64,000 nucleotides of DNA. Origin: Micromonospora sp. KC213 (GTDB taxonomy: Bacteria > Actinomycetota > Actinomycetes > Mycobacteriales > Micromonosporaceae). Below the pieces are notes generated by a model, which saw only the letters and a list, made by a program, of their open reading frames with translations, was not told where the DNA came from and made no database searches. The position numbers and the translations under genes are program-made. Positions 34,447 through 43,844 of this stretch are shown one piece after another. Numbering within the stretch: the first letter of the stretch is position 1; every line of letters starts with the position of its first letter. The DNA is taken from NCBI RefSeq assembly GCF_004348325.1, contig NZ_SMKF01000002.1:1-64000 (forward strand), in the 5' to 3' direction.

Positions 34447-35241
34447 TTGACCGATCCCGTTTCGTACGTTGCCGGAAGTCGCCTGATCATCGACGGCCGC
34501 GACGTGAAAAATGAGGTGTTCTCCTCGCGCGGCATAGATGAGTTGGTCATCGCCAACGGGTCCCGTCTAAGTCGGGTCACATTCCGCGGCCTCAGCATAT
34601 CTTATGGCAGTCTCGGGGCGGGAGTCAGGCAGTCCAGTCTTGAGGGCTGCCTGTTTGATCGTTGCCGGATGCATCTGGCGTCGATCGGGCGAGTGGGCGT
34701 GAAGGACTGCAGGTTCGAGCGGTGCAGGATCAAGGGATGGCTCTGCCTCGAGGCGGAATTCACTGGCTGCTGGTTCGGCGCCAAGCTGGAGAGGGTGGTG
34801 TTCGACGCTGGATTGACTGGGGCGGGCTCCCGGGATCTTGGCAGGAGTAGGAATCGATTCGGGGAGAACGACTTCTCGGCTTCCGAGTTTCGTGATGTCG
34901 CATTTCGTGGGGGCGTGGAGCTAACTAGGGAACTGCTGCCGCAAACGCCGGGCGGATTCTACTTCGAAGAGGCTGAAAAGGCGTACGGTCACGTCTGTCG
35001 GGCACTAAGAGGTGTCAAACTTCGGGACTCGGTGGGACTTGAGGCTTTTCTTCGAGTTCGGCTGGACAATGCCATGCGCGGGCAGCGGCAGGACTACGTT
35101 TCTCCGTTGGATGTTCGTGGCGCGGTGGCCGATCCGGAATCACAATCATTTCTTCGTGATTCCTTCAGACATGTAGGTGAGGAGATGTTGGGTGAGGTGA
35201 CCGGGGGGACCGGTAGCGCGTCGGGGCTGGCGGCCGGCTGA
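34447..35241 (+). CDS. Pentapeptide-repeat-like protein, lower GC
   Basis: The protein has 264 residues. The first 150 form short beta turns with a roughly five-residue rhythm (SSLEGCLFDRCRMHLASIGR, VGVKDCRFERCRIKGWLCLE, NDFSASEFRDVAFRGGVELT), close to the right-handed quadrilateral helix of pentapeptide proteins, with many Cys and Phe. The rest is helical. Base use is clearly less GC-rich than its neighbours (codons such as TCT TAT, AAA AAT, ATA), suggesting recent transfer. The start is TTG 34447 with GGGAGGG upstream; GTG 34435 is possible. Function unknown. Confidence 0.7.
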   Translation: MTDPVSYVAGSRLIIDGRDVKNEVFSSRGIDELVIANGSRLSRVTFRGLSISYGSLGAGVRQSSLEGCLFDRCRMHLASIGRVGVKDCRFERCRIKGWLCLEAEFTGCWFGAKLERVVFDAGLTGAGSRDLGRSRNRFGENDFSASEFRDVAFRGGVELTRELLPQTPGGFYFEEAEKAYGHVCRALRGVKLRDSVGLEAFLRVRLDNAMRGQRQDYVSPLDVRGAVADPESQSFLRDSFRHVGEEMLGEVTGGTGSASGLAAG

Positions 35242-35303
35242 CCTCGGCCCGGCCCGTTGTGGCGGGCGGTGGCGTTCCAGGACTTGCCCGCACGCCCTGG
35301 GCA

Positions 35304-35340
35304 CACAGCACACCTCGGCCGCCTCGCGAGGCGTGCTGTG
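35304..35340. terminator. Bidirectional hairpin terminator
   Basis: CACAGCAC (35304-35311) pairs with GTGCTGTG (35333-35340) and an inner CCTCG/CGAGG continues the stem. It lies between the convergent pentapeptide-like and MFS genes and could end both transcripts. Confidence 0.7.
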
Positions 35341-35423
35341 CGGTGCCGCGGTCCGAGCCGAGGTCGAGTTGCTGGGCTTCGCCACCAGGCGGCTGGCCGA
35401 TCGGGCTGGCCTGGCTCTACCGC

Positions 35424-36773
35424 TCAGGCAAGGAGCAGTGTGGCGATCGCCGGCCCGAAGGCGGCACCGAGCAGATAGGCCAGGTTGAACTGACCCATCG
35501 CGGCGGCTCGCGAGTCCTCCGGCACGGCGGTCCCGGCGCGTGTGGCGAGTGCTCCCTGGCCGGAGGCCGCAGCCACCGAGGTGAGGGCCTGAGCGCCGAG
35601 CAGCGCGAAGGGTGCGGCGGTCAGGCTGGCCAGCACGATTCCCGCCCCGGCCAACAGGGGAAAGAGCACGACGAGAAACTCGAACGGCGTCCTTGCCGTC
35701 ACCGCGATCACGACGTAGGACGCGATCCCGCCGAACAGCAGCGGCCAGGTGATGGCCAGGCCGACCTGCTGGCCCGTCCAGCCGGCCCGCTCGGCCAGCA
35801 GCGGCGGCAGAGCGTACATCGTTCCGAAGTTGACCACCGCCAGCAGGAACGCCGTCCCGGCCGCCAGCAGGAATGCCGGCGACCGAACCACCGCCGCCGG
35901 CACAAACCCGTCCGGTCGGTGCCGCAGCCACAGGGCGAACGCCAATCCGGCAGCCACCGCAGCGGGGGTGGCGACCTGCCAGACATGCGGCACGAACACC
36001 AGGGCGGTGACCAGCGCGGTCAGCAGCGCCGCGCCGGGCAGGTCGAACCGGGCGGCGGACAGCGCCGTGACGGGCCGGCGGCGCAGAACGGGGGGCATGG
36101 CGAGCAGGCTGAGCATGGGCAGCGCCAGCGCGGCACGCCACCCCAGCAGCCCTGCGACCACCTCGCCTACCAGTGGCGCGACGGAGCCGACCGTGGCCAG
36201 CGATGCGGTGACCAGTCCCATCATGCGGGCCGAGCGCGCGAGACTCATCGCGATGGTGGTGAGCCCGGCCGTGCCGAGCCCCTGGAGGGCGCTGCCGGTC
36301 ACGAGAACCGGCAGCACCGGTGCGACCAGGGTCAGGATTCCGCCGAGCAGCACCAGTGTGCCGCAGCCGACCAGGGCCGCGCGGGTGCCGCGGCGGCTCT
36401 GCAGTCTGGCCATGAGCGGGGTGCCGACCGCGGTGGCCCAGCCGAACGCGGTGACGATCCACGTCACCGCCGCGGGCGTGAGGTCGAGGTCGCGGGCGAC
36501 GTCGGGGAGGATCAGGGCGGGCCCGGCGATGCCGAATGACAGCGGCCCGGCCAGCACCGCCAGCCATCCCGCAGAAACCCCGCCGCCCTGCTCGCGCGTC
36601 CGGGCGACATGCTCCTCCGCCGAAGGCATTGTGCTCGTTCCAACGCCGGCGCCGGCCTGGTCGGAACTCGCGCCCCGCGCGAGCGCCCTGTCCCGGGCAG
36701 ATCCGGCTCCCGCCAGGATGCCCGGGCGGCTGGCGGGGTGGGAGGCGCAATCTCGGGTCATCGGGGCACTCAT
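35424..36773 (-). CDS. MFS transporter (drug-efflux-like)
   Basis: The protein has 449 residues from ATG 36773. Repeated hydrophobic segments (LAVLAGPLSFGIAGPALILP, AAVTWIVTAFGWATAVGTPL, motif A MARLQSRRGTRAALV) fit the DHA-type efflux group. The start at 36773 overlaps the stop of the OYE gene as ATGA, implying coupled translation; the first 48 residues are Ala/Ser/Arg-rich and not conserved, so a later start at ATG 36629 is possible. Together with the reductase and the divergent LuxR gene it may form a detoxification unit. Confidence 0.85.
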   Translation of the reverse strand: MSAPMTRDCASHPASRPGILAGAGSARDRALARGASSDQAGAGVGTSTMPSAEEHVARTREQGGGVSAGWLAVLAGPLSFGIAGPALILPDVARDLDLTPAAVTWIVTAFGWATAVGTPLMARLQSRRGTRAALVGCGTLVLLGGILTLVAPVLPVLVTGSALQGLGTAGLTTIAMSLARSARMMGLVTASLATVGSVAPLVGEVVAGLLGWRAALALPMLSLLAMPPVLRRRPVTALSAARFDLPGAALLTALVTALVFVPHVWQVATPAAVAAGLAFALWLRHRPDGFVPAAVVRSPAFLLAAGTAFLLAVVNFGTMYALPPLLAERAGWTGQQVGLAITWPLLFGGIASYVVIAVTARTPFEFLVVLFPLLAGAGIVLASLTAAPFALLGAQALTSVAAASGQGALATRAGTAVPEDSRAAAMGQFNLAYLLGAAFGPAIATLLLA

Positions 36774-37846
36774 TGCGTCAGCGCGGGGTAGTCGGTGTAG
36801 CCCCGGTGGTCGCCGCCGTAGAAGGTGGCGGGATCGGCCTCGGCGTACGGGCCGCCCGCCGCGATCCGGGCAGGCAGGTCGGGATTGGCCAGCCACAGCC
36901 GCCCGTAGGCGATCGCGTCCGCGAGTCCGGAGCGCACCGCGTCGACACCTTCCTCGGGGCTCGCCGGCGCGTCGTCGCCCCTGGGATGCGGGTTGAGGAT
37001 CAGGGTGCCGGGCCACTCGGCGCGCACCAGCTTGGTGATGGCGCGGGTGTCGTTCTCCGAGACGTGCAGGTACGCCAGGCCCAGTGGGGCGAGCGCGCGG
37101 GCCAGTTCGGTGTAGAGGGTCTCGGAGTCGCTTTCGTCCATGCCGTTGTAGGTGATGCCCGGCGAGATCCGCAGCCCGGTGCGCGCGGCGCCGATCGCAT
37201 CGCCGACTGCCTGGGCTACCTCCACGGCGAACCTGATGCGCCTGGCCACCGACCCCCCGTAGGCGTCGGCGCGGTGGTTGGTGTTGTCCGACAGGAACTG
37301 GTGGATCAGGTATCCGCTGGCGCCGTGCAGCTCGACTCCGTCGAACCCGGCGTCCAGAGCGTATCGGGCCGCCGTCACGAAGTCCTCGACGGCGCGGGCG
37401 ATGTCCAGCATGGTCATCTCGCGTGGTGTGGGGTGGTCCAGCAGCCCGTCGGGGGTGTACAGCCGTTCGCCAGAGGGGATCGGCGACGGCGCGATCGGCA
37501 GTTCACCGCCGGGATAGAGGATGGGATGACCGATCCGTCCGGAGTGCATGAGCTGGACGAAGATCCGGCCGCCGCGCCGATGCACCTCGTCGGTGACCCG
37601 CCGCCAGGCCGCCGCCTGTTCGGGCGTGTGCAGACCGGGGGTGTCGATGTAACCCTGGCCGAGCACGCACGGTTGTGTTCCTTCGGTGACGATCAGACCC
37701 GCGCCAGCGCGCTGGCCGTAGTACTCGGCCGTCAGATCATGGACCAGACCGCCGCGGGCTCGACTGCGGGTCATCGGCGCCATGACGAGACGGTTGGGCA
37801 GGGTCAGCTCGCCCACAGTCACGGGGTGGAGGAGCTCGTCGTTCAC
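36770..37846 (-). CDS. Old yellow enzyme-family alkene reductase
   Basis: The protein has 358 residues, an FMN barrel. NRLVMAPMTRSRA opens it, VQLMHSGRIGHP and GFDGVELHGASGYLIHQFLS supply the active-site H-x2-N/H region, YGGSVARRIRF binds FMN phosphate, and the end DHRGYTDYPAL is typical of bacterial OYEs. It reduces activated C=C bonds of enones or nitro-olefins with NAD(P)H. It is the first gene of an operon with the MFS gene and diverges from the LuxR gene 134 bases away. Confidence 0.92.
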   Translation of the reverse strand: MNDELLHPVTVGELTLPNRLVMAPMTRSRARGGLVHDLTAEYYGQRAGAGLIVTEGTQPCVLGQGYIDTPGLHTPEQAAAWRRVTDEVHRRGGRIFVQLMHSGRIGHPILYPGGELPIAPSPIPSGERLYTPDGLLDHPTPREMTMLDIARAVEDFVTAARYALDAGFDGVELHGASGYLIHQFLSDNTNHRADAYGGSVARRIRFAVEVAQAVGDAIGAARTGLRISPGITYNGMDESDSETLYTELARALAPLGLAYLHVSENDTRAITKLVRAEWPGTLILNPHPRGDDAPASPEEGVDAVRSGLADAIAYGRLWLANPDLPARIAAGGPYAEADPATFYGGDHRGYTDYPALTQ

Positions 37847-37926
37847 GTCTATCTCCCTTGCCGGTACGGGTGTTGTGCTGGCCCGACGCTACGCACAGGG
37901 GGTTACGGGCCGAATCGGTAGAGTTT

Positions 37927-37942
37927 CCGTATTCGCGTACGG
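37927..37942. promoter_or_regulatory. Candidate operator between OYE and LuxR genes
   Basis: CCGTATTCGCGTACGG is a dyad with five-base arms (CCGTA/TACGG) and a six-base centre in the divergent gap. Nearby TACGTAGCTACG is another palindromic stretch. Control of OYE-MFS by the divergent regulator is a reasonable guess. Confidence 0.4.
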
Positions 37943-37979
37943 GAGGTGGGTCGTACGTAGCTACGGACAGGGAGCGCAG

Positions 37980-40646
37980 GTGCTGTACGGCAGGGCGGGC
38001 GAGCAGGCGGCGATCAGAGACCTGGTCGACGCGGCGCGCACCGGCCGGAGCGGCAGCCTCGTCGTGCGCGGCGAGCCAGGGATTGGCAAGTCGGCGCTGC
38101 TGGCGTGGGCCGGCGAGTACGCCGACGGCGCCGGTCTTACGACCCTGCGGGTCACCGGCGTCGAGGTGGAGGCCGACCTGGCGTTCGCCGGTCTGGTCCA
38201 GTTGGTCTGGCCGGTGCGGGACCGGCTCAACGCGCTGCCGGGGCCACAGGCCCAGACGCTGCGCGCGCTGCTTGGTGCCCAAGGTGAGGGCGGAGGCGAC
38301 AGGTTCCTGTCGGGGCTGGCCGTGCTGACGCTGATGGCGGAGGTGGCCGACGACGGCCCTCTGTTGTGCCTGGTGGACGATGCGCAGTGGCTGGACCGGG
38401 CGAGCGCCGACGCGCTGCTGTTCGCCGCACGCCGGCTGGCCGCCGAGGGGGTGGCGATGCTGTTCGCCACGCGGGAGGAGGGTTTCCCGGCGACGGGCCT
38501 GCCGGAACTGCGGCCGTCACGGCTGCCGCCGGAGGACGCCGTGCGGTTGCTGGAGGGGCGGGGGCTCACGCCCGTTCTGCGTGAACAGGTGATCCAGGAG
38601 TCGGCGGGCAACCCGCTCGCACTGATCGAGTTCGCCGCGGCACGGCGTAGCTACCACACCGTTGCCGGGCCCATGCCGGTGGCCGACCAGGTGCTCGCGT
38701 CCTTCCGGTCGCGGATCGGGCGGCTGCCGGAAAGGACACGCCTGATGATGCTGACGGCCGCCGCCGAGGCGCGCGGCCACCTGCCGACGCTGCTGGGCGC
38801 CGCCACCGCGCTGGGAGTCGGCTTGGAGGACCTGACGGAGGCCGAGAAGGCGGGGCTCGTCCAAGTCACCGCGAACGTCGTCACCTTCCGGCATCCCCTG
38901 ATCAGCACCGCCGCCTACCAGGGGGCGCCGCTGGCGCGACGGATCGCCGTGCACCAAGCGCTCGCGGAGTCGGCGACCGACGAGGACTGCCGCGCCCGCC
39001 ACCTCGCCGTCGCCACCACCTCCGCCGACGAAGGTGTCGCCGCGGAGATCGTCCGTGCCGCTGAACGCGCCCGAGCCCGCACCGCGTACGCCGCCGCGGC
39101 CGGCCTGTACGAGCAGGCCGCGAACCTCACCCCCGGCCTGTCGGACCGGGCGGCCCGGCTGGGCGAGGCGGCCTCACTCGCGCTTTCCGCCGGGCACGCC
39201 GCGCAGGCGGCACAACTGGCCGACCAGGCCGAGCAACTGGTGGACGATCCCGAATCGCTGGCCAGACTGGCGCGCGTGCGCGCCACCGTGGAGTTCGAGT
39301 TGGGCGAGCGCCGGCTCGCGGCCCGAATACTGGTCGAACGATCCGCACACGCCGACCCGGACGCCGCCGTGGCCATGTTGCGCACCAGCGCCGGGTACGC
39401 GTGGTTCAGCGGTGACCGGGATGCCATCCGGGACGCGGCCGAACGGCTACGCGCGTTGGGCCGCCCCGACCCGATGGTGCTGGGGATGACGCATCTCGTG
39501 GACGAGGACTACGCGCGAGGGCTGCCGTTGCTGACGGAGCTGATGACGAGCGATTCCCGTTCCGTGCGAGAAAGACTCAACGGGGCGACAGCGCCGCCCG
39601 CGGATATCACCATGACCTGGGCCACCTTCTGCGCGATGATCCTCGGTGACGACGCGAACGCCCGCGAACTGGCCGAGGCGCAGGCATTACACTGCCGCCG
39701 TCACGGGCTCGTGGGCGCGCTGCCGCAGGTGCTGCAGGACCTGGCCGGTGTGCAGATACTGGCCGGGCGGCACCGGGATGCCGAGGCATCCGTGGCCGAG
39801 GCCATACGCATCGCCCATGACACGGGCCTGCTGCAACGGGTGTCGCAGCTGAACTCGGTCCTGGCCAGAGTCGCCGCCATCGAAGGGGACGAGGAGCGCT
39901 GCGTACGCCTCGCGGGCGGCGAACCCGACACCGGCGGCATGAGCGGGCTTATCTCACTCAGCCTGCTCGATCTGGGGCTGGGTCGATACGAGGTGGCGCT
40001 GAACCGGTTGGAGGCGGCCACCCGGGGGCCGCTGCGACACGCCTCCGCCCTGATCGCCGCAGGCGCCGACCAAGCCGAGGCTGCCGTACGGATGGGTGAG
40101 CCGGCCCGGGCCGAGGAAGCGCTGCGCCGACTGGAGGCGTGGGCCCGGGCCGGTCGGCAGCCGTGGGCACAGGCGCTCACCGCTCGCGTCCGCGCTCTAC
40201 TGTCCGACGACGAGGACGACTACCTGCGCGCCCTTGATGCCCATGAGAACGCGGGCCGGCCTTTCGAACAGGCGCGCACCCAGCTTCTCTACGGCGAGTG
40301 GCTGCGCCGCGCCCGACGACGCAGCGACGCGCGGGCGTCCCTGCGCGCCGCCCTGAAGACATTCGAAAAGCTCGATGCAAATCCATGGCTGACACGGGTG
40401 CGTACCGAGCTCAAGGCGACCGGGGAGACGCTCGTCCCGGCTGCGCCGACCGCCGCTAACCCACTGGACCGGCTCACCCCCCAGGAGCGCCAGGTGATTC
40501 GACTGGCTGCGGACGGCAGCACCAGCCGGGAGATCGCCGCCCAACTCTTCCTCAGCCCGCGGACCGTCGAGCACCACCTCTACCGCGCCTTCCGAAAGCT
40601 TGGCATCCGTTCCCGCCGGGAATTGCCCCGCCTTGACCTGACCTGA
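37980..40646 (+). CDS. Large LuxR-family regulator with AAA/ATPase domain (LAL type)
   Basis: The protein has 888 residues. Walker A is VVRGEPGIGKSALLAWAGEY near residue 30, Walker B is LLCLVDDAQWLDRASADALL, the middle is a TPR-like helical array, and the C-terminus is the LuxR helix-turn-helix LTPQERQVIRLAADGSTSRE, IAAQLFLSPRTVEHHLYRAF. LAL proteins bind ATP and an inducer and activate nearby operons. GTG 37980 follows GGGAGCGCAG and begins the conserved LYGRAGEQAAI; earlier in-frame codons lie inside the promoter region of the divergent OYE gene, its likely target. Confidence 0.9.
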   Translation: MLYGRAGEQAAIRDLVDAARTGRSGSLVVRGEPGIGKSALLAWAGEYADGAGLTTLRVTGVEVEADLAFAGLVQLVWPVRDRLNALPGPQAQTLRALLGAQGEGGGDRFLSGLAVLTLMAEVADDGPLLCLVDDAQWLDRASADALLFAARRLAAEGVAMLFATREEGFPATGLPELRPSRLPPEDAVRLLEGRGLTPVLREQVIQESAGNPLALIEFAAARRSYHTVAGPMPVADQVLASFRSRIGRLPERTRLMMLTAAAEARGHLPTLLGAATALGVGLEDLTEAEKAGLVQVTANVVTFRHPLISTAAYQGAPLARRIAVHQALAESATDEDCRARHLAVATTSADEGVAAEIVRAAERARARTAYAAAAGLYEQAANLTPGLSDRAARLGEAASLALSAGHAAQAAQLADQAEQLVDDPESLARLARVRATVEFELGERRLAARILVERSAHADPDAAVAMLRTSAGYAWFSGDRDAIRDAAERLRALGRPDPMVLGMTHLVDEDYARGLPLLTELMTSDSRSVRERLNGATAPPADITMTWATFCAMILGDDANARELAEAQALHCRRHGLVGALPQVLQDLAGVQILAGRHRDAEASVAEAIRIAHDTGLLQRVSQLNSVLARVAAIEGDEERCVRLAGGEPDTGGMSGLISLSLLDLGLGRYEVALNRLEAATRGPLRHASALIAAGADQAEAAVRMGEPARAEEALRRLEAWARAGRQPWAQALTARVRALLSDDEDDYLRALDAHENAGRPFEQARTQLLYGEWLRRARRRSDARASLRAALKTFEKLDANPWLTRVRTELKATGETLVPAAPTAANPLDRLTPQERQVIRLAADGSTSREIAAQLFLSPRTVEHHLYRAFRKLGIRSRRELPRLDLT

Positions 40647-40779
40647 ACCCGTGGGTGTGGGCGGCGGTCAGGTCGGGAGTACCGGAAACATCCTGTTCAG
40701 CGCCGACGTGCCGGACATCGCCAGCGAGGCTGGTCTTGCGCCCCCTCGCACGGGGGAGGGGGCGCTAGGGTCTGTCGTC

Positions 40780-41865
40780 GTGCGGATCACCTGGGCCAAG
40801 GACGCCGGTCTGGCGGCGGTCGTGCTGCTGGCGCAGTCGGCGCCGTTCCTGTTCTCCGATCGGGTCGCCTCGGACGAACCGTGGCAGCTCGCGGAGTACC
40901 TGCCGGTCCTGGGTTCCGCGCTGCCCGTGGTGTTCCGCCGGAAGGCGCCCCTGCTGTGCCTGGTGTTGACCGAGCTGTGCGTCGGGGCGTACGGCGTGCT
41001 GGGCACCGGCCCCGCACAGCCGATCTGGTACGGCGCCCTGGTCGGCCTCTACACGGTCGCCAATCTGGCGCCCGGCAAACACCGCCTCATCGCGCTCGTC
41101 GTCACCGCGGTGGGGTTGCTGTCCGTGGTCGGTTCGCTGACCACCGCGGTACGGGAACTGCTCACCTGGCTTGCCGCGTTCGCGATCGGCGCGCTGGCGC
41201 GGACCCGGCAGGAACTGGCCGACAACAACGCCGCGCAGGCCGCGGAGCTGGCGGCCGCACGCGAGCGGACCCGCCTCGCCGCCGACCTGCACAACATTGT
41301 CGGGCACGCGTTCAGCATGATGATCGTGCAGGCGGAAGCCGGCGCGGCGCTCGCGGAGCGGCATCCGCAGCGCGCGGCATCCGCCTTCGACGCCATCGCC
41401 GCCACCGGACGCGACGCGATGTCCCAGCTGCGCACCACCGTCCGCGGGCTGCGTAACCCGGAGGCGGTCGAACCGCCGCGTGGCGTGGCCGACCTGCCGG
41501 CGCTCGCCCGAAAGATCGAGCAGGCCGGGCTGGCGGTGCGCCTGCACACCACCGGTGAGCCCAGAGAGCTGTCTCCGGACGTTCACCTGGCCGCGTACCG
41601 GGTTCCCCAGGAAGCACTGACCAACGTGGTCAAACACGCGCAAGCGAGCACCGTCGAACTGCGCACCACCTGGACCGGCGGTGGCTTCCGGCTCTCCGTC
41701 GCCGACGACGGCGTCGGGATCCGCTCCGCTGGCGGGGGCAGGCAAGGGTCGGGCGGTCACGGGCTGATCGGCTTGCGTGAGCGGGTCGCGGCGGCCGGTG
41801 GGGAAGTCACCGTTGGCGTCGGGTTGGAGGAACGTGGATGCACACTGGAGGCGGTCTTCGCATGA
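40780..41865 (+). CDS. Sensor histidine kinase (NarL-type, HisKA_3), possibly degenerate
   Basis: The protein has 361 residues. Four or five N-terminal membrane segments precede a coiled linker, the H-box RLAADLHNIVGHAFSMMIVQ (H171) and the ATPase with N-box PQEALTNVVKHA and ADDGVGI. The residue after the phospho-histidine is Asn instead of the usual Asp/Glu, and the N-box has RVPQEA for RIVQEA. GTG 40780 has no ribosome site but TAGGGT lies eight bases earlier, so it may be leaderless. Its cognate regulator is truncated immediately downstream. Confidence 0.82.
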   Translation: MRITWAKDAGLAAVVLLAQSAPFLFSDRVASDEPWQLAEYLPVLGSALPVVFRRKAPLLCLVLTELCVGAYGVLGTGPAQPIWYGALVGLYTVANLAPGKHRLIALVVTAVGLLSVVGSLTTAVRELLTWLAAFAIGALARTRQELADNNAAQAAELAAARERTRLAADLHNIVGHAFSMMIVQAEAGAALAERHPQRAASAFDAIAATGRDAMSQLRTTVRGLRNPEAVEPPRGVADLPALARKIEQAGLAVRLHTTGEPRELSPDVHLAAYRVPQEALTNVVKHAQASTVELRTTWTGGGFRLSVADDGVGIRSAGGGRQGSGGHGLIGLRERVAAAGGEVTVGVGLEERGCTLEAVFA

Positions 41866-42040
41866 TCCGGGTGGTGGTGGCCGATGACCAGGACCTCGTC
41901 CGGGCCGGTTTCGCGACGATCCTGGACCTGCAGGACGACATCGAGGTGGTCGCCGAGGCCGGCGACGGTGTCGAGGCGGTCGCCGCGGTGCAGCGGCTCA
42001 GGCCCGAGGTGGTGCTGATGTCGGTGACACCGGTCAGGCG
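41862..42040 (+). pseudogene. Truncated response regulator
   Basis: The start overlaps the kinase stop as ATGA. IRVVVADDQDLVRAGFATIL and the following EAGDGVEAVAAVQRLRPEVV are a normal receiver start, but at residue 54 the phospho-Asp of VLMD is replaced (VLMSVTPVRR) and the rest of the receiver and the LuxR-type helix-turn-helix are absent. The frame stays open and runs into the next gene, the result of a deletion or recombination at the aspartate codon. Confidence 0.75.
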
Positions 42041-42122
42041 TAGGGACTTGTCACCCGGTGACGGCACGCACAGACCGCAGGCTCCGCCATGCCGGGACGA
42101 TCCGGTGGGACACAATCGATCC

Positions 42123-42539
42123 ATGAGCCATGACCCGGTTTCGGTGGTCCGGGAGTTTTTGCAGGTCGTTCGCTCGGGGGCCGATCCCGGACAAGCCGAC
42201 CGGCTGATGGCGGCCACGGTGATCGCTCATCAGGTGCAGGCTGAGGACCCGGCGACGATCACACGTACTCCGCAGGAGTACGCCGAGCATGTCGAGGAGA
42301 TGCTCACGGCCTACGGGCCGTTCCGTCTGGAGATCGACGAGTTGTTCGGCAGTGGCGACAAGGTGTACGCGCGCTGGACCCAGCACGGAACGCACGTCGG
42401 AAGCGTCAACGGATTGCTGCCCACAGGCCAGCCCATCATCCAGGTAACCAGCTGTGTGTACCGCGTCGCCGACGGCAGGATCGCGGAGTACTGGATCCAG
42501 ATCGACCGGTGGGGACTGCGAGCGCAACTCGCCGCCTAA
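42123..42539 (+). CDS. SnoaL-like ester cyclase-family protein
   Basis: The protein has 138 residues. PVSVVREFLQVVRSGADPGQ, MAATVIAHQVQAEDPATITR and VYARWTQHGTHVGSVNGLLP, ending with TSCVYRVADGRIAEYWIQID, match the SnoaL polyketide-cyclase-like fold. ATG 42123 is the conserved start; the frame is also open upstream into the truncated response regulator, so an 82-residue longer fused product is formally possible. CACAAT lies six bases before the ATG and could be a -10. Confidence 0.8.
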   Translation: MSHDPVSVVREFLQVVRSGADPGQADRLMAATVIAHQVQAEDPATITRTPQEYAEHVEEMLTAYGPFRLEIDELFGSGDKVYARWTQHGTHVGSVNGLLPTGQPIIQVTSCVYRVADGRIAEYWIQIDRWGLRAQLAA

Positions 42540-42601
42540 CGCGTGGCGGCCGAACACCACAGCGACGCAATCATGCCGCCGAAAGGCGTCACCTGACGAT
42601 T

Positions 42602-43340
42602 GTGTCGGCCGTGGGTCGAAACCAGTCATCCGCCGCGCACACGGCAGAAGCCGCCGATACGTGCCGCAGCTACGACCTGGTGGCCGAGCGCTACGCCGCC
42701 GAGATCGGCGACGAGCTGCACGGCAAACCACTCGACCGAGCACTACTGGACGCCTTCGCCGAGCTAACCGCCGACGGGCCCGTCCTCGACGTGGGCTGCG
42801 GCCCCGGTCATTGCGACCAGGCATCTCGCCCACCGCCGGGCCGACCCGGTCGGCATCGACCTGTCACCCAGGATGTGCGCCATCGCGCGCCGCACCACGT
42901 CGCTGCCGTATGCCGCGGCGGACATGACCGCGCCGCCCATCCGATCCGGAAGCGTGAGCGGAATCCTCTGCTGGTACGCGGTGATCCATCTCGACGGGCC
43001 CCGGCGCAACGCCGCCTACGCCGAGTTCGCTCGGGTGCTGCGCCAGGGTGGACACGCCCTGCTCGGCTTCCACACCAGCGACACCGACACCCAGCCCGGG
43101 CAGGCCAAGACCCTGACCGACTGGTGGGACCAGCCCGTCGACCTGACCTTCCGCCTCCTCGACCCGGCGGCGGAGACGGCGGCCCTGGCGCAAGCCGGCC
43201 TCGACCTCGTCGCCCGCCTAGACCGAACACCCCACACCGCGGTAGAGCATCCCAGCCAACGCTCCTACCTGCTCGTACGACGGTCGGCACCTGATCTACG
43301 ACGTCGCCTGACAGCAACGCGGCATCCGACCCCGTGCTGA
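42602..43340 (+). pseudogene. Class I SAM-dependent methyltransferase with one frameshift
   Basis: From GTG 42602 one frame gives YDLVAERYAAEIGDELHGKP and motif I VLDVGCGPGH. After a one-base excess near 42810 the sequence continues as ATRHLAHRRADPVGIDLSPR, the acidic strand-2 end, and then VSGILCWYAVIHLDGPRRNA and RVLRQGGHALLGFHTSD. Everything else of the fold is intact, so this is a very recent lesion or a sequence error; a single correction would restore a protein of about 245 residues. Confidence 0.7.
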
Positions 43341-43364
43341 CTGCCGCGGATTATTGCGCTGTAT

Positions 43365-43844
43365 CTATCGCTGAGCCTCGAAGTGCTCTTTCATCGCCGG
43401 GTAGTAGTCGTCGAAGTTCGGTGCCGGCTGGTCGACGTGCGAGGCCACCAAAGCGTCCAGGTAGTACTCCCAGCCCGGTCCGACCTCGCCGACGCCCTCC
43501 GTGCCGGTCAGGTGCTGTGTGAACCGCAGCTCGGTCACGCCCGCACTCTCGACGAGCGCCATGTCCAGGTGCCAGCTGCCGTGCTCGTCCACGGCGGAAA
43601 CCGTTAGCCGGTGCGGCGGTTCGCACGCGTCGATGGTCATGTCCATCCAGGGCTTTCCCTCTTCGTGCACCATCTGGACCTTGATGGTGCGTCCCGGCGC
43701 GGCGTCGCCCTGCCAGGGGCCGAACCAGCGCGCCGTACGTGCCGGATCGGTGAGGCTCGCCCAGACGTCAGCTATCGGAGCGCGGAACGTGCGGGTCAGC
43801 ACGAGGTCGTTGCCCAACAGTCGGCCGGTGGGTGTCGGGCTCAT
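43365..43844 (-). CDS. SRPBCC/AHSA1-family protein
   Basis: The protein has 159 residues. VLTRTFRAPIADVWASLTDP, ARTARWFGPWQGDAAPGRTI and a closing VGPGWEYYLDALVAS are the phrases of the AHSA1-type START-like fold, which binds hydrophobic ligands. The start ATG 43844 overlaps the stop of the ArsR gene (ATGA) and has AAGGAGA upstream. ArsR-SRPBCC pairs are common in actinobacteria; the ligand is unknown. Confidence 0.87.
   Translation of the reverse strand: MSPTPTGRLLGNDLVLTRTFRAPIADVWASLTDPARTARWFGPWQGDAAPGRTIKVQMVHEEGKPWMDMTIDACEPPHRLTVSAVDEHGSWHLDMALVESAGVTELRFTQHLTGTEGVGEVGPGWEYYLDALVASHVDQPAPNFDDYYPAMKEHFEAQR

Noticed and set aside
41838..42539. Reading the whole frame as one response regulator
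   Set aside because: Only the first 53 residues are receiver-like; the remainder is a SnoaL-like fold with its own start.
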